A stretch of DNA of 32,230 nucleotides from an uncultured Prevotellaceae bacterium (GCA_900316685.1 ONDS01000029.1:1-32230); one strand, 5' to 3'; counted from the first letter of the stretch, positions 21,199 through 30,670 are shown. Numbers and translations are program-made. The notes: a model not told the origin generated them from the letters alone.

Positions 21199-22980
21199 AT
21201 GGATCATATCAGAAACTTTTGTATCATAGCACATATCGACCATGGTAAATCAACCATCGCCGACAGGTTGCTCGAATACACCAACACCATACAGATAACC
21301 GAGGGCCAGATGCTCGACGACATGGACCTGGAAAAAGAGCGTGGCATCACCATCAAGAGCCATGCCATACAGATGGAATATGAGCTGGATGGAAAGAAAT
21401 ACATACTCAACCTCATCGACACTCCGGGACACGTAGACTTCTCCTACGAGGTGTCGCGAAGCATCGCCGCATGCGAAGGGGCTCTCCTCGTGGTCGATGC
21501 CACACAGGGCGTGCAGGCGCAGACCATCTCAAATCTCTACATGGCCATCGACCATAACCTGGAAATCATACCCGTAATCAACAAGATAGATATGCCCTCG
21601 GCCATGCCCGACGAGGTGGAAGACGAAATCGTCGACCTGCTCGGCTGCGACCCCTCCGACATCATTCGCGCCTCGGGAAAGACGGGCGAGGGTGTGCCGG
21701 AAATACTCAAGGCCGTGGTGGAGCGCATACCGCACCCGGAAGGCGACCCCAATGCTCCGCTACAGGCCCTCATCTTCGACTCGGTGTTCAACTCCTTCCG
21801 TGGCATCATCGCCTATTTCAAGATAGAAAACGGAAGCATACGCAAGGGCGACAAGGTGAAGTTCTTCAATACGGGCATGGAATACGACGCCGACGAGGTG
21901 GGTGTGCTCAAGATGGACATGATACCGCGAAACGAACTGTCGACAGGCGAGGTGGGCTACATCATCAGCGGCATCAAGGACGCCAAGGAGGTGAAGGTGG
22001 GCGACACCATCACGCATATCGCCCGTCCGTGCGACAAGGCCATCGAGGGCTTCCAGGAGGTGAAACCGATGGTGTTCGCGGGTGTCTATCCCATCGACCC
22101 GACGGATTATGAGAACCTGCGGGCGTCGCTGGAGAAGTTGCAGCTCAACGATGCGTCGCTCTCCTTCTCGCCTGAGTCGTCGGTAGCCTTAGGTTTCGGC
22201 TTCCGTTGCGGGTTCCTCGGACTGCTCCACATGGAAATCATCCAGGAGAGGCTCGACCGCGAGTTCGACATGGACGTGATTACCACCGTGCCCAACGTGT
22301 CGTATATGGTCTACGACAAACAGGGTGGGGCGAAAGAGGTGCACAACCCCTCGGGATTGCCCGACCAGACGATGATCGACCATATCGAGGAGCCGTATAT
22401 CAAGGCGTCCATCATCACTAATGCCAACTTCATCGGACCCATCATGAAGCTGTGCTTGGACAAGCGGGGCGAGCTCATCAAGCAGGAATATGTCAGTGGC
22501 AATAGGGTGGAGTTGCATTTCTACCTGCCCCTCGGCGAGATAGTGATCGACTTCTACGACAAGCTCAAGAGCATATCCAAGGGGTATGCCTCGTTTGATT
22601 ATCATATCAGTGGCTTCCGACCCTCGCGACTGGCCAAACTCGACATCCTGCTCAATGGCGAGCCTGTCGACGCACTGTCGACACTCACCCACCAGGACAA
22701 TGCCGTGGCCTTCGGGCGGAGGATGTGCGAGAAACTCAAGGAACTGATTCCGCGCCAACAGTTCGACATTGCCATTCAGGCTGCCATCGGGGCAAAGATC
22801 GTGGCCCGCGAGACGGTGAAACAGGTGCGCAAGGACGTGACGGCCAAGTGTTACGGCGGTGACGTGAGCCGCAAGCGTAAACTCTTGGAGAAGCAGAAGC
22901 GGGGAAAGAAGCGCATGAAGCAGATAGGCAATGTGGAAGTGCCGCAGAAAGCCTTCCTCGCCGTACTCAAATTGGATTGA
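21199..22980 (+). CDS. lepA: Elongation factor 4 (LepA), ribosome back-translocating GTPase
   Basis: The 593-residue protein matches the usual length (about 595-600). The GTPase domain carries G1 AHIDHGKST (11-19), the effector region [14 protein letters not shown]3 DTPGH and G4 NKID. These are followed by EF-G-like domains II, III and V, and the LepA-specific C-terminal domain ending in [41 protein letters not shown], a diagnostic signature. It acts on stalled or mis-translocated ribosomes in the cytoplasm. The Crp/Fnr-type gene follows 49 bp later on the same strand without an obvious terminator or promoter. Confidence 0.97.
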   Translation: MDHIRNFCIIAHIDHGKSTIADRLLEYTNTIQITEGQMLDDMDLEKERGITIKSHAIQMEYELDGKKYILNLIDTPGHVDFSYEVSRSIAACEGALLVVDATQGVQAQTISNLYMAIDHNLEIIPVINKIDMPSAMPDEVEDEIVDLLGCDPSDIIRASGKTGEGVPEILKAVVERIPHPEGDPNAPLQALIFDSVFNSFRGIIAYFKIENGSIRKGDKVKFFNTGMEYDADEVGVLKMDMIPRNELSTGEVGYIISGIKDAKEVKVGDTITHIARPCDKAIEGFQEVKPMVFAGVYPIDPTDYENLRASLEKLQLNDASLSFSPESSVALGFGFRCGFLGLLHMEIIQERLDREFDMDVITTVPNVSYMVYDKQGGAKEVHNPSGLPDQTMIDHIEEPYIKASIITNANFIGPIMKLCLDKRGELIKQEYVSGNRVELHFYLPLGEIVIDFYDKLKSISKGYASFDYHISGFRPSRLAKLDILLNGEPVDALSTLTHQDNAVAFGRRMCEKLKELIPRQQFDIAIQAAIGAKIVARETVKQVRKDVTAKCYGGDVSRKRKLLEKQKRGKKRMKQIGNVEVPQKAFLAVLKLD

Positions 22981-23029
22981 ACAAACTAAAGAACAATATA
23001 CAGAACAAACACGTTAGAAAGGAGCCTAT

Positions 23030-23626
23030 ATGAAAATGATTCCCAACACTCCGAGAGATATAGCCAGGGAGTTGGCAAGGAAATACAGTACGATGACCCA
23101 TGATGAACTCGATGTGCTGGAGAGTGTGCTGGTGCCCATGAAGTTCGCCAAGGGAGAGATGATACTGAAGGAGGGCGAGGTGTGCAGGCACATCTACCAC
23201 ATCGACCGCGGACTGGTCAGGCAGTTCTACTACAAGGGCGACAAGGAGATGACGGAGCACCTCGGGGTGGACAATTCCATCGTCATGTGCATAGAAAGCC
23301 TGTTCCGCGAGGAACCGACGCGGCTGCAGATGGAGGCGCTCGAACCCACCATCATCTATGCGCTGCCCAAGAAAAAACTTGAAGAGGTGGCACTCCATAA
23401 TGTCAACATACAGATACTATACAGGAAAATACTGGAGGAGTCGCTCATCCTTTCGCAGGTACATGCCGACCTGGTACGATTCGAAACGGCCCAGGATCGC
23501 TACCGCAAGATGTGTAAGCTGATGCCGCAGGTGGTGCTCAGGGCTCCGCTCGTCTATATCGCCAACTATCTGCAGATGACTCCGGAGACGCTCAGCCGTG
23601 TGCGTTCCGCCACGCTGTTAGACTGA
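23030..23626 (+). CDS. Crp/Fnr family transcriptional regulator
   Basis: The 198-residue protein has a cyclic-nucleotide-binding beta-barrel fold in residues 20-115 (KFAKGEMILKEGEVCRHIYHIDRGLVRQFYY; EHLGVDNSIVMCIES). A long dimerisation helix (about 118-150) and a C-terminal winged helix with YIANYLQMTPETLSRVRS follow, typical of Bacteroidota Crp/Fnr-like regulators. No Cys cluster for an Fe-S centre is visible, so it is not a classical Fnr; the effector is unknown. A good AAAGGAG Shine-Dalgarno (23018-23024), five bases before the ATG, is unusually strong for this phylum. It may be transcribed with lepA. Confidence 0.88.
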   Translation: MKMIPNTPRDIARELARKYSTMTHDELDVLESVLVPMKFAKGEMILKEGEVCRHIYHIDRGLVRQFYYKGDKEMTEHLGVDNSIVMCIESLFREEPTRLQMEALEPTIIYALPKKKLEEVALHNVNIQILYRKILEESLILSQVHADLVRFETAQDRYRKMCKLMPQVVLRAPLVYIANYLQMTPETLSRVRSATLLD

Positions 23627-23632
23627 TCCTTA

Positions 23633-24165
23633 TTTTGAATGTTGAATGTTGAATTTTGAATGGTCGCCTGCGGCGATTATTGAATGTTGAATTATTGAAT
23701 TATGAATTCGTGAAATTTGTAGTTCGGAAAGAAATTGGAATAATCAGAATAATAAAATGAATTTCGTGTTTATTAGTGTTATTCGTGTTCGGAATTTAAT
23801 TCGTGTAATTTGTGGTTAGGAAAGAAATGTGAATAATCAGAATAATAAAAAGGAATTCGTGTAATTAGTGTAATTCGTTGTTAGGAAAGAAATGTGAATA
23901 ATCAGAATAATAAAAAGTGATTCGTGAAATTCGTGTAATCCGTTGTTAGGAAAGAAATGTGAATAATCAGAATAATAAAAAGGAATTCGTGTAATTCGTG
24001 AAATTTGTAGTTAGGAAAGAAATGTGAATAATCAGAATAATAAAAAGGAATTCGTGTAATTTGTGTAATTCGTTGTTAGGAAAGAAATGTGAATAATCAG
24101 AATAATAAAAAGTCGTGACCATTGGTTCGAGTAATTCGTGTAATTTGTGTAATTCGTTGTTAGAA
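23633..24165. repeat. Heptads plus AT-rich tandem array (65/93-bp family), copy 3
   Basis: TTGAATG heptads (about 23637-23705) follow the regulator stop codon. Units of the AT-rich repeat come next, in the orientation GGAAAGAAATGTGAATAATC. Starts at 23819, 23884, 23949, 24014 and 24079 are exactly 65 bp apart. The first unit (23726) is 93 bp because it holds the extra 28-bp piece with 'agtgttattcgtgttcgg'. No gene is credible in 23627-24301. Confidence 0.9.
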
Positions 24166-24264
24166 AGAGATATGAATATGAGAGAGGGATGCGTAAGCAC
24201 CCCTCTACTCATATATTCAAAGTTCATTCAAAAATCGAAAATCCTTATTCTCCATCGCGCAGCG

Positions 24265-24301
24265 ACAAGTCAACATTCAACAGTCAAAACTCAACATTCA
24301 A
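24265..24301 (-). repeat. Short heptad array at the acyl-CoA synthetase operon 3' end
   Basis: AACATTC-like 7-bp units run up to the stop codon of the minus-strand gene. In that gene's sense the sequence after TAA reads TTGAATGTTGAGTTTTGAC, with TGA in each unit. Confidence 0.75.
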
Positions 24302-25972
24302 TTACATCGCCTCTTGATACAGGTAGCGCTTGATACTCTTCTTCGGCGTCTTCGCAAACTCCTCTTTCTGCAGACGGATGGAAGAAATCTTGCTATAGGC
24401 AGGAAGTATCTCGTTGAGCTCCTTGCGGTTCTGCTCCATGATATTGTTCAGGTCCTCGGTGGTGAAGCCTAAGCTCTTGGCCTCATCGTAGTCGGGATGC
24501 ACCAAGCCCACCAGTTTCTCACCCTCCTGGATCACCACGCTCTCGTTCACCATGGTCATCGAGTTCAGCTTGTCTTCTATCTCCTCGGGATAGATGTTCT
24601 GGCCGTTGGCTCCAAGGAGCATGTTCTTGCTGCGCCCCTTGATGAACACATTGCCCTCGTAATCCATCGTGCCAAGATCGCCGGTGTGATACCAACCATC
24701 GGCATCGATGGTCTGTGCCGTGGCCTCCTCGTTCTTGTAATAACCCAACATCACGTTCAGACCGCGTGCCAGTATCTCGCCGGGTATGTTGGCGGGGTCG
24801 GGACTGTCGATCTTCACCTCCATGTGGACGACGGCGCGGCCACACGAACCCTGCTTAAACGTCTTGTAGTCGGCGTAGGTGATGATGGGTGCGCATTCCG
24901 TGGCACCGTAGCCCACGGTGTAGGGGAACTCGATGCGGCGCAGGAACGACTCCACCTCCTGGTTGAAGGCGGCACCGCCGATGATCACCTCGTAGAAATT
25001 GCCGCCGAAGGCCTCGGTCACCTGCTGGCATATCAGCTGGCGCACCTTCTTGTTGACCACGGGCATGCTCAGCAAGAGGCGCATGCGGTTGTTCTGTATC
25101 TTGGGGAACACCTTCTTGCGGATGATTTTCTCGATGATGAGCGGCACGGCGATGATGATCGACGGGCGTATGTCGGCGAAAGCCTGGGCGATGATGGCTG
25201 GCGATGGCACACGCGTGAGGTAGAAGATGTGGCACCCGGTGAGGAACTCGAAGATGAATTCGAAGGCCATGCCATACATGTGCGCCATGGGCAGGATGCT
25301 CAGCACGCTGTCGCCACGCTTCATGTCCTTGCCCAGCACGGAGCAAGCGAAATCGTAGTTGCTCCACATGGCACGGTAGGGTATCATCACGCCTTTGGAG
25401 AATCCGGTGGTGCCGCTGGTGTAATTGATGAGACACAGCTCGTCGGGCGACTGCTCGATGTAGTAGTTCACATGCTCCTTGCGGAAATACTTGGGATATT
25501 TCTTGCCGAACATCTCGTTGAGGTGCTCGCGGGCGTAGGTCAGCTTGTCGCTGCGCGAGAACAGTACCGAATAGTCGGGATTGAAGATGATGCCCTCTAA
25601 GGCCGGCATCTTCATAGGGTCGATGCCCTTGGCCACCACATCGCCCACGAATAGGATCTTGGCGTCGCTGTGGTTGACGATGTTGTGCACCTGGTCGGGC
25701 GTGAACTCATGAAGGATGGGCACCGCCACGGCACCATAGGTGAGCGTGGCCCAGAAAGCCACGGCCCAGTGGGCGCAGTTGCGACCGCAGATGGCTATCT
25801 TGTCGCCGCGCTGCACGCCGCTGTTCTCGAACAGGATATGCAACTTCTCTATCTTGCGCGCCACGTCGTGGTATTGCAGCGTGATGCCTTTATAATCGGT
25901 CAGCGCATCAAGGTCCCAATTGGCGATGATGCTCTTTTGCAATGTCTCGTTGAAACTGGATATGTTTTCCAT
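24302..25972 (-). CDS. Long-chain fatty-acid--CoA ligase (AMP-binding), second of a tandem pair
   Basis: The 556-residue ANL-superfamily enzyme would activate fatty acids through an acyl-AMP intermediate to acyl-CoA. The P-loop is YTSGTTGFSKGVM, A5 is VGYGATECAPI, A7 is GWYHTGDLG, and the C-terminal catalytic lysine motif is TPKKSIKRYLY. GRSKNMLLGANGQNIYPEEIE marks the hinge. The start chosen (ATG at 25972, MENISSFNETLQKS) aligns with its paralogue's MGNIPSFNAYIERS and leaves a 13-bp gap after that gene. Longer in-frame starts run back into the neighbour. It lies in a two-gene operon with a close paralogue and is probably a duplication with possible change in chain-length preference. It abuts a heptad array at its 3' end. 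Confidence 0.9.
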   Translation of the reverse strand: MENISSFNETLQKSIIANWDLDALTDYKGITLQYHDVARKIEKLHILFENSGVQRGDKIAICGRNCAHWAVAFWATLTYGAVAVPILHEFTPDQVHNIVNHSDAKILFVGDVVAKGIDPMKMPALEGIIFNPDYSVLFSRSDKLTYAREHLNEMFGKKYPKYFRKEHVNYYIEQSPDELCLINYTSGTTGFSKGVMIPYRAMWSNYDFACSVLGKDMKRGDSVLSILPMAHMYGMAFEFIFEFLTGCHIFYLTRVPSPAIIAQAFADIRPSIIIAVPLIIEKIIRKKVFPKIQNNRMRLLLSMPVVNKKVRQLICQQVTEAFGGNFYEVIIGGAAFNQEVESFLRRIEFPYTVGYGATECAPIITYADYKTFKQGSCGRAVVHMEVKIDSPDPANIPGEILARGLNVMLGYYKNEEATAQTIDADGWYHTGDLGTMDYEGNVFIKGRSKNMLLGANGQNIYPEEIEDKLNSMTMVNESVVIQEGEKLVGLVHPDYDEAKSLGFTTEDLNNIMEQNRKELNEILPAYSKISSIRLQKEEFAKTPKKSIKRYLYQEAM

Positions 25973-25985
25973 CTTGGAAGGGAGA

Positions 25986-27650
25986 TTATATATTTTGGTA
26001 TAAGTATCTTTTGATGCTCCTTTTAGGAGTCTTTGCAAACTCCTTGTCATGGATGGCGATAGATGAAACATGGCAATACGCGGGTAATAGGTTGTTTAAA
26101 TCTTGGCGGTTCTGTTCCATGATCTTCTCGATGTCTTCCGTCGAGAAACCCATGGATGCCGCTTCGTCGTAGTCGGGATAGACCAATCCCACCAGTTTGT
26201 CGTTGCGACTGATGACCACGCTCTCGCTCACCATGGGCAGCGAATTGAGCTTGTCTTCAATCTCTTCGGGATAGATATTCTGGCCGCTCGGACCCAATAT
26301 CATGCTCTTCAGACGGCCACGGATGAACACATGACCATCGGCACTCATCGTGCCTAAGTCGCCGGTATGGTACCACCCGTCGGCATCGATGGCTTGGCGC
26401 GTGGCTTCCTCGTTCTTGTAGTAGCCCAGCATCATGTTGGTGCCACGGGTCACTATCTCGCCGGCGATGCGTTCGGGGTCGCTGCTCAATATCTTCACCT
26501 CCATGCGGGCCACGGGAACACCGCAACTGCCCGGCACGAAGTCGGTGTAGTTGCTGAACGTGATGAGCGGCGCACATTCCGTGGTACCGTAGCCCACGGT
26601 CACGGGGAAGTCGATGCTTTTAAGGAATTGCTCCACCTCTTGGTTGAGGGCGGCGCCGCCAACCACCACCTGATAGGCCTTGCCTCCCAGGGCGGCCAGC
26701 ACCTGCTCGCAGATCTTCTGCTTCACCTTCTTGCTCACAAAAGGCATGTTGAGCAAGATACGCATGCGGTTGGTCTGGATGATGGGGTATACCTTCTTGC
26801 GGATGATCTTCTCCAACACGAGGGGCACGCATATCACGATGGCGGGCTGCACCTGTGCCATCGCCTCGGCGATGAGCGAAGGCGAGGGGATGCGGTTGAG
26901 GAAATAGTTGTGGCAGCCCTGGCAGAAGTCGTACAAGAACTCGATCGACAGGCCGTACATGTGGGCCATGGGCAGTATCGACAGGGTGTTGCAGCCTTGC
27001 TTCATGTGCGGACCCAGTATCTCCATGCAATAGTCTACATTGCTCCAGATGGCGCGATAGGGCAGCATCACTCCCTTGGAGAATCCCGTGGTGCCGCTGG
27101 TGTAGTTGATCATGGCCAGCTCTTCGCTGCTGTCGCGGTGGTAGTGCACGTCTTCAGGGCGGAAGGCCTCGGGGTATTTCTTGCCGAACAACTCGTTGAG
27201 ATGGGCGCGCGCGTAGTCCAACTGCTCGCTCCGCGATACGAGGATGGAGAAGTCGGGCAGCGCTATCAGACCTTCGATCTTTGGCATCTGGTCGGCATCC
27301 ACCATCTTCATCACAAAGTCGCCCACGAAGAGGAAACGTGAGTCGCTGTGGTTCACGATGTTATGTATCTGCTCGGCGTTGAACTCATGAAGGATGGGGA
27401 CGACCACTGCGCCATAGGTAATCGTACTGAGGAAGGTGACAGCCCAATTGGCGCTGTTCCTTCCGCAGATGGCTATCTTGTCGCCCTTGCGTATGCCCAC
27501 TTGCTCGAACATGATATGCAATTTGGCTATCTTGCGAGCAACGTCTTTGTATTGTAGAGTAATGCCTTTGTAGTCGGTGAGCGCATCGAGATGCCAATTC
27601 TGCACAACGCTTCGCTCTATATAGGCATTGAAACTGGGTATGTTTCCCAT
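25986..27650 (-). CDS. Long-chain fatty-acid--CoA ligase (AMP-binding), first of a tandem pair
   Basis: The 554-residue enzyme is collinear with its downstream paralogue over the whole length. P-loop YTSGTTGFSKGVMLPYRA, A5 VGYGTTECAPL, A7 GWYHTGDLG and C-terminal TPKRSIKRYLY are all present. The start ATG at 27650 (MGNIPSFN) is preferred over an upstream in-frame ATG at 27698, which lies upstream of the predicted -7 box. The promoter is overlapped by two wide inverted repeats that look like operators, so the operon is probably controlled by a dedicated regulator, perhaps one sensing fatty acids or acyl-CoA. Being membrane-associated is common for this group, but no transmembrane segment is evident. 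Confidence 0.9.
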   Translation of the reverse strand: MGNIPSFNAYIERSVVQNWHLDALTDYKGITLQYKDVARKIAKLHIMFEQVGIRKGDKIAICGRNSANWAVTFLSTITYGAVVVPILHEFNAEQIHNIVNHSDSRFLFVGDFVMKMVDADQMPKIEGLIALPDFSILVSRSEQLDYARAHLNELFGKKYPEAFRPEDVHYHRDSSEELAMINYTSGTTGFSKGVMLPYRAIWSNVDYCMEILGPHMKQGCNTLSILPMAHMYGLSIEFLYDFCQGCHNYFLNRIPSPSLIAEAMAQVQPAIVICVPLVLEKIIRKKVYPIIQTNRMRILLNMPFVSKKVKQKICEQVLAALGGKAYQVVVGGAALNQEVEQFLKSIDFPVTVGYGTTECAPLITFSNYTDFVPGSCGVPVARMEVKILSSDPERIAGEIVTRGTNMMLGYYKNEEATRQAIDADGWYHTGDLGTMSADGHVFIRGRLKSMILGPSGQNIYPEEIEDKLNSLPMVSESVVISRNDKLVGLVYPDYDEAASMGFSTEDIEKIMEQNRQDLNNLLPAYCHVSSIAIHDKEFAKTPKRSIKRYLYQNI

Positions 27651-27717
27651 TGCACAAATTTTCGAATTTTGTGCAAAGGTAATATGTATCTTGCACATTC
27701 CAAAACTTTTTGTGCAG
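27650..27717 (-). promoter_or_regulatory. Promoter of the acyl-CoA synthetase operon with two operator-like inverted repeats
   Basis: On the minus strand TTTG (27701-27704), a 19-bp spacer and TACCTTTG (27674-27681) form the promoter. TTGCACAAA-N9-TTTGTGCAA (27650-27676) is a perfect 9-9-9 inverted repeat overlapping the -7 box and the start codon. A second, weaker pair, TTGCACA...TTGTGCA (27691-27716), encloses the -33 box. The two centres are 41 bp apart. Confidence 0.65.
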
Positions 27718-27839
27718 TTTTTTATGATTTGTGTACATTTTCACGGAAAAAAGTAAAAAAATGCCAAATCTGTTCGCTTTTCCAACATTTTTGGGGGTTG
27801 TGGGCCCTCCCAAAGGGAGTGAGAAAGAAATTCGTGTAA

Positions 27840-28160
27840 TTCGTAGTTTAGAAAGAAATGTGAATAATAAGAATAATATAGGAAGAAATTCGTGTAATTT
27901 GTGTAATTCGTTGTTCGGAAAGAAATGTGAATAATGTGAATAATAAAAAGGAATTCGTGTTTATTAGTGTTATTCGTGTTCGGAATTTAATTTGTGTAAT
28001 TTGTAGTTTAGAAAGAAATGTGAATAATAAGAATAATAGGAAGAAATTCGTGTAATTTGTGTAATTCGTTGTTCGGAAAGAAATGTTCGGAAAGAAATGT
28101 GAATAATTAGAATAATAAAAAGGAATTCGTGTTTATTAGTGTTATTCGTGTTCGGAAAGA
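27840..28160. repeat. AT-rich tandem array (65/93-bp family), copy 4
   Basis: Four to five units in the GAAAGAAATGTGAATAAT orientation, spaced by about 65 and 93 bp, with one short partial duplication near 28075-28095. A CTCCCAAAGGGAG hairpin (27807-27819) lies just before. The array fills most of the spacer between two divergent genes. Confidence 0.85.
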
Positions 28161-28180
28161 TATTCATGGAATCCGTCGTT

Positions 28181-28283
28181 GTAGGGGCGTGCTTGTCTCG
28201 CCCGTGATAGGAATGTCTCGCAGAAATCGCAGAAAGGCGCGGAAAACCGCCGGATAGTAGGGGCGGTGCCTCCGTGCCCGCCC
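28181..28283 (+). repeat. 103-bp dispersed repeat, copy 3
   Basis: Third copy, again exactly 103 bp, with GTAGGGGCGTGC at the left and GGGGCGGTGCC...GCCC at the right. Similarity with copy 2 extends to about 28311. Confidence 0.85.
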
Positions 28284-28370
28284 GAAAAGAGATAATAATG
28301 TCCAAACCATTTTTTTATCTTTTAACCATATTAATATTTTATTTTTTTTAATCATTTAATCTTTCTTTCG

Positions 28371-28378
28371 TATATTTG
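28371..28378 (+). promoter_or_regulatory. -7 box for the S8 protease gene
   Basis: TATATTTG is an exact TAnnTTTG match 25 bp before the ATG at 28404. No TTG was found at the -33 position. Confidence 0.5.
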
Positions 28379-28403
28379 CACAGAATTTTATCCATTTACA
28401 ATT

Positions 28404-30575
28404 ATGATGAAAAGAATTACACCTATTATTATTGGTTTGCTGATGTGTGCCACCATGATGGCGCAGTACACAGGAAAGCAGACCCTGCAGGCACGTATGT
28501 TGACATCTAAGACGTCGGTGAAGAAAATGAAGGCCGGGGTCGACAAGTCAAAAAACGTCGATGTGGTCATCAAACTGGATGAGGCGACTGCCGAAGCTAC
28601 CATCGACCAGCTCAAGGCGGCAGGGGTAACTCTCCATGCACGCTTAGGTCAACAAGTGTCGGCGAGCATACCTCAGAGTGCCCTGTCGGCGGTGGAACAG
28701 CTGCCGGGAGTGATCCGCATCGCCTCCCACTCGCCCCGTCCCATATTGATGAGCGATGTGACCAGAACGGAAATACGCTCCGCGGAGGTCGATGGTGAGA
28801 AAGGCACGATAGGCGACCAGCCATATACCGGTCAAGGTGTCACCCTCGTCGTCATCGACAGTGGTTTCGACTTCCTGCACCCCGCGTTCTACGATGAGCA
28901 GGGTAATTGCCGCATCAAGGCCGTCTATATGCCCTATGCCGAGGGTGGCACAGGGGTGGAGATCGACGGCATGACACTTCCCGGCGCCCTGTACGACACT
29001 CCCGAGCAGATAGCGAAGCTCACCACCGACAATGCCTCGCTCTATCATGGTTCACACACCGCTACCATCGCCGCAGGCACGCGCTCGCCGCAGGGCTTCG
29101 GGGGCGTGGCTCCCGATGCCGACCTCGTGTTGTGCTGCATCTATCCCAACATAGGTGAAGACGAACCAATGGCGCTCGAAGATGCGCTATCTCTTCCCGG
29201 ACTCTTCCATTCCCTGGCCTATGTGGGCCATCTGGCAAGGCAAGGGCAACAGAGGGTGGTGGTGAACGCCAGCCTGGGCACGAACAATGGGTCGCACAAC
29301 GGCAAGGGTGTCATGACCGAAGCCTTCGAGGCACTGACCCAGCAGGGTGTGCCCGTGGTCATGTCGGTAGGCAATGAGGGCGACCACCACATCACGCTCC
29401 ACAAGACGTTTGAAAGCGACGACGATGTGTTGCGTGGCATCATTGGCACCAATTACTCCGTGCTGGAAGGTTACACTTATGCCGATGTGCCCCTCACGAT
29501 GCAGGTGTCGCTCGTGAGCGAGACTTACGGCGAGACTTTCTTCGACGACGTGACCTACACCACACTATGGCAGTCGCCGGTGCTCAATGTCGAAGATTCC
29601 TCGGTGCTCAACATCACCAGCCTGGAGGATGCGACGCTTGCCCAGGGGTTCGACGGCGAGATGAAGCTGGGGGTGATGAAAGGGGAAGACGGCTCTTACC
29701 TGGCCTGTTATTTCCAAGGTGAGTACGCCTCATTTAATTGTCATTTCGAGGTGGCCGTGCAGAGCCGCCAGGGAACGGAGCTTTACCTCTATGGCACCAG
29801 GTTGGAATCCAAGGACAGGGAGGGCTATTCCGACAGCGCCATGTCGTTCTTGACCATGAGCGACTGGGCCACCGCTCCCGACGTCATCAGCGTAGGCGCT
29901 TATTCCGCCAACAATGTCAATAGGTCGCTGTTCGCGGAACCCAAGGAGGATACGGATAACACGCTGGGCGATATCGCCAAATTCAGCAGTTTCGGCGTGG
30001 GAATGAATGGCGTGCAGTGTCCTACGCTGAGTGCACCGGGAGTCAATATAGTCTCGGCTGTCAGTCATTATTATCTTGAGGCGATGCTAAACGCGGGAGG
30101 CGGCTTGGATGAAACCGGCTCCGACGAAGATGATGACTATGAGGGCTATCTCTTCGATTCCTTCTCGGCAGCCGCACCGACCCTGACACCGCGTGAGGAT
30201 ATGATGTGGAACGGCTATCATTACAACGCCGTGGAAGGCACCTCACAGGCATCGCCTGCCGTGGCGGGCTCCGTAGCCTTGTGGCTCCAGGCCGACCCCA
30301 CGCTCACCGTGGCGCAAATCAAGGACATCATCGCCCAGTCGTGTCACAAGGACGAGTTCGTGGAAGCCTCGCCCGAGCGGTTCGGCTATGGCAAGATAGA
30401 TGTCAAGCGCGGACTGGAACTGGTGCTTGAGCGTAAGTCGACGGGCATCCGCGAGTTGGCCGACGATGAGAACGTCGACTCCCATCGTGTTTACATGCTC
30501 GATGGGCGACAAGTCTTCGGTACTCCCACCCGTGGCCTTTACATCATAGATGGTAAAAAGGTGTTCATCAGATAG
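28404..30575 (+). CDS. Secreted S8-family (subtilisin-like) serine protease
   Basis: The 723-residue protein has a signal peptide (about 1-21). A propeptide-like domain (about 50-120) carries VDVVIKLDEATAEATIDQLKAAG. The catalytic domain has Asp152 (LVVIDSGFDFLHP), His215 (HGSHTATIAAG) and Ser614 (GTSQASPAVAG). VVVNASLGTNNGSH and VPVVMSVGNEGDHH fit the substrate-binding strand and oxyanion Asn regions. An insertion of roughly 200 residues with beta-sandwich character separates the Asn and Ser motifs, as in cell-envelope subtilases. The C-terminus, VYMLDGRQVFGTPTRGLYIIDGKKVFIR, resembles the sorting-type tail of many Prevotella secreted proteins. It is likely exported to the surface or medium; the substrate is unknown. 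Confidence 0.92.
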   Translation: MMKRITPIIIGLLMCATMMAQYTGKQTLQARMLTSKTSVKKMKAGVDKSKNVDVVIKLDEATAEATIDQLKAAGVTLHARLGQQVSASIPQSALSAVEQLPGVIRIASHSPRPILMSDVTRTEIRSAEVDGEKGTIGDQPYTGQGVTLVVIDSGFDFLHPAFYDEQGNCRIKAVYMPYAEGGTGVEIDGMTLPGALYDTPEQIAKLTTDNASLYHGSHTATIAAGTRSPQGFGGVAPDADLVLCCIYPNIGEDEPMALEDALSLPGLFHSLAYVGHLARQGQQRVVVNASLGTNNGSHNGKGVMTEAFEALTQQGVPVVMSVGNEGDHHITLHKTFESDDDVLRGIIGTNYSVLEGYTYADVPLTMQVSLVSETYGETFFDDVTYTTLWQSPVLNVEDSSVLNITSLEDATLAQGFDGEMKLGVMKGEDGSYLACYFQGEYASFNCHFEVAVQSRQGTELYLYGTRLESKDREGYSDSAMSFLTMSDWATAPDVISVGAYSANNVNRSLFAEPKEDTDNTLGDIAKFSSFGVGMNGVQCPTLSAPGVNIVSAVSHYYLEAMLNAGGGLDETGSDEDDDYEGYLFDSFSAAAPTLTPREDMMWNGYHYNAVEGTSQASPAVAGSVALWLQADPTLTVAQIKDIIAQSCHKDEFVEASPERFGYGKIDVKRGLELVLERKSTGIRELADDENVDSHRVYMLDGRQVFGTPTRGLYIIDGKKVFIR

Positions 30576-30580
30576 GACAA

Positions 30581-30660
30581 GTGAGGGGTGAGAGGTGAGA
30601 GGTGAGAGGTGAGGGGTGAGAGATTACCTCCACGCGTAGGGGCTGACTTCATGCCTGCCC
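30581..30660 (+). repeat. 3'-end module: heptads, linker and hairpin box
   Basis: Five bases after the protease stop codon come GTGAGGG/GTGAGAG heptads, then GAGAGATTACC, then a 25-nt box (30636-30660) GTAGGGGCTGAC...GCCC able to fold with one inner mismatch. Each heptad contains TGA on the sense strand. Confidence 0.85.
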
Positions 30661-30670
30661 TCATCAAGGG

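Noticed and set aside
24497-25600. Long frames antisense to the acyl-CoA synthetases (also 26367-27341)
   Set aside because: Both synthetases are complete with all motifs. The antisense products are His/Val/Gly-rich with no domain and look like each other only because the sense genes are paralogues.
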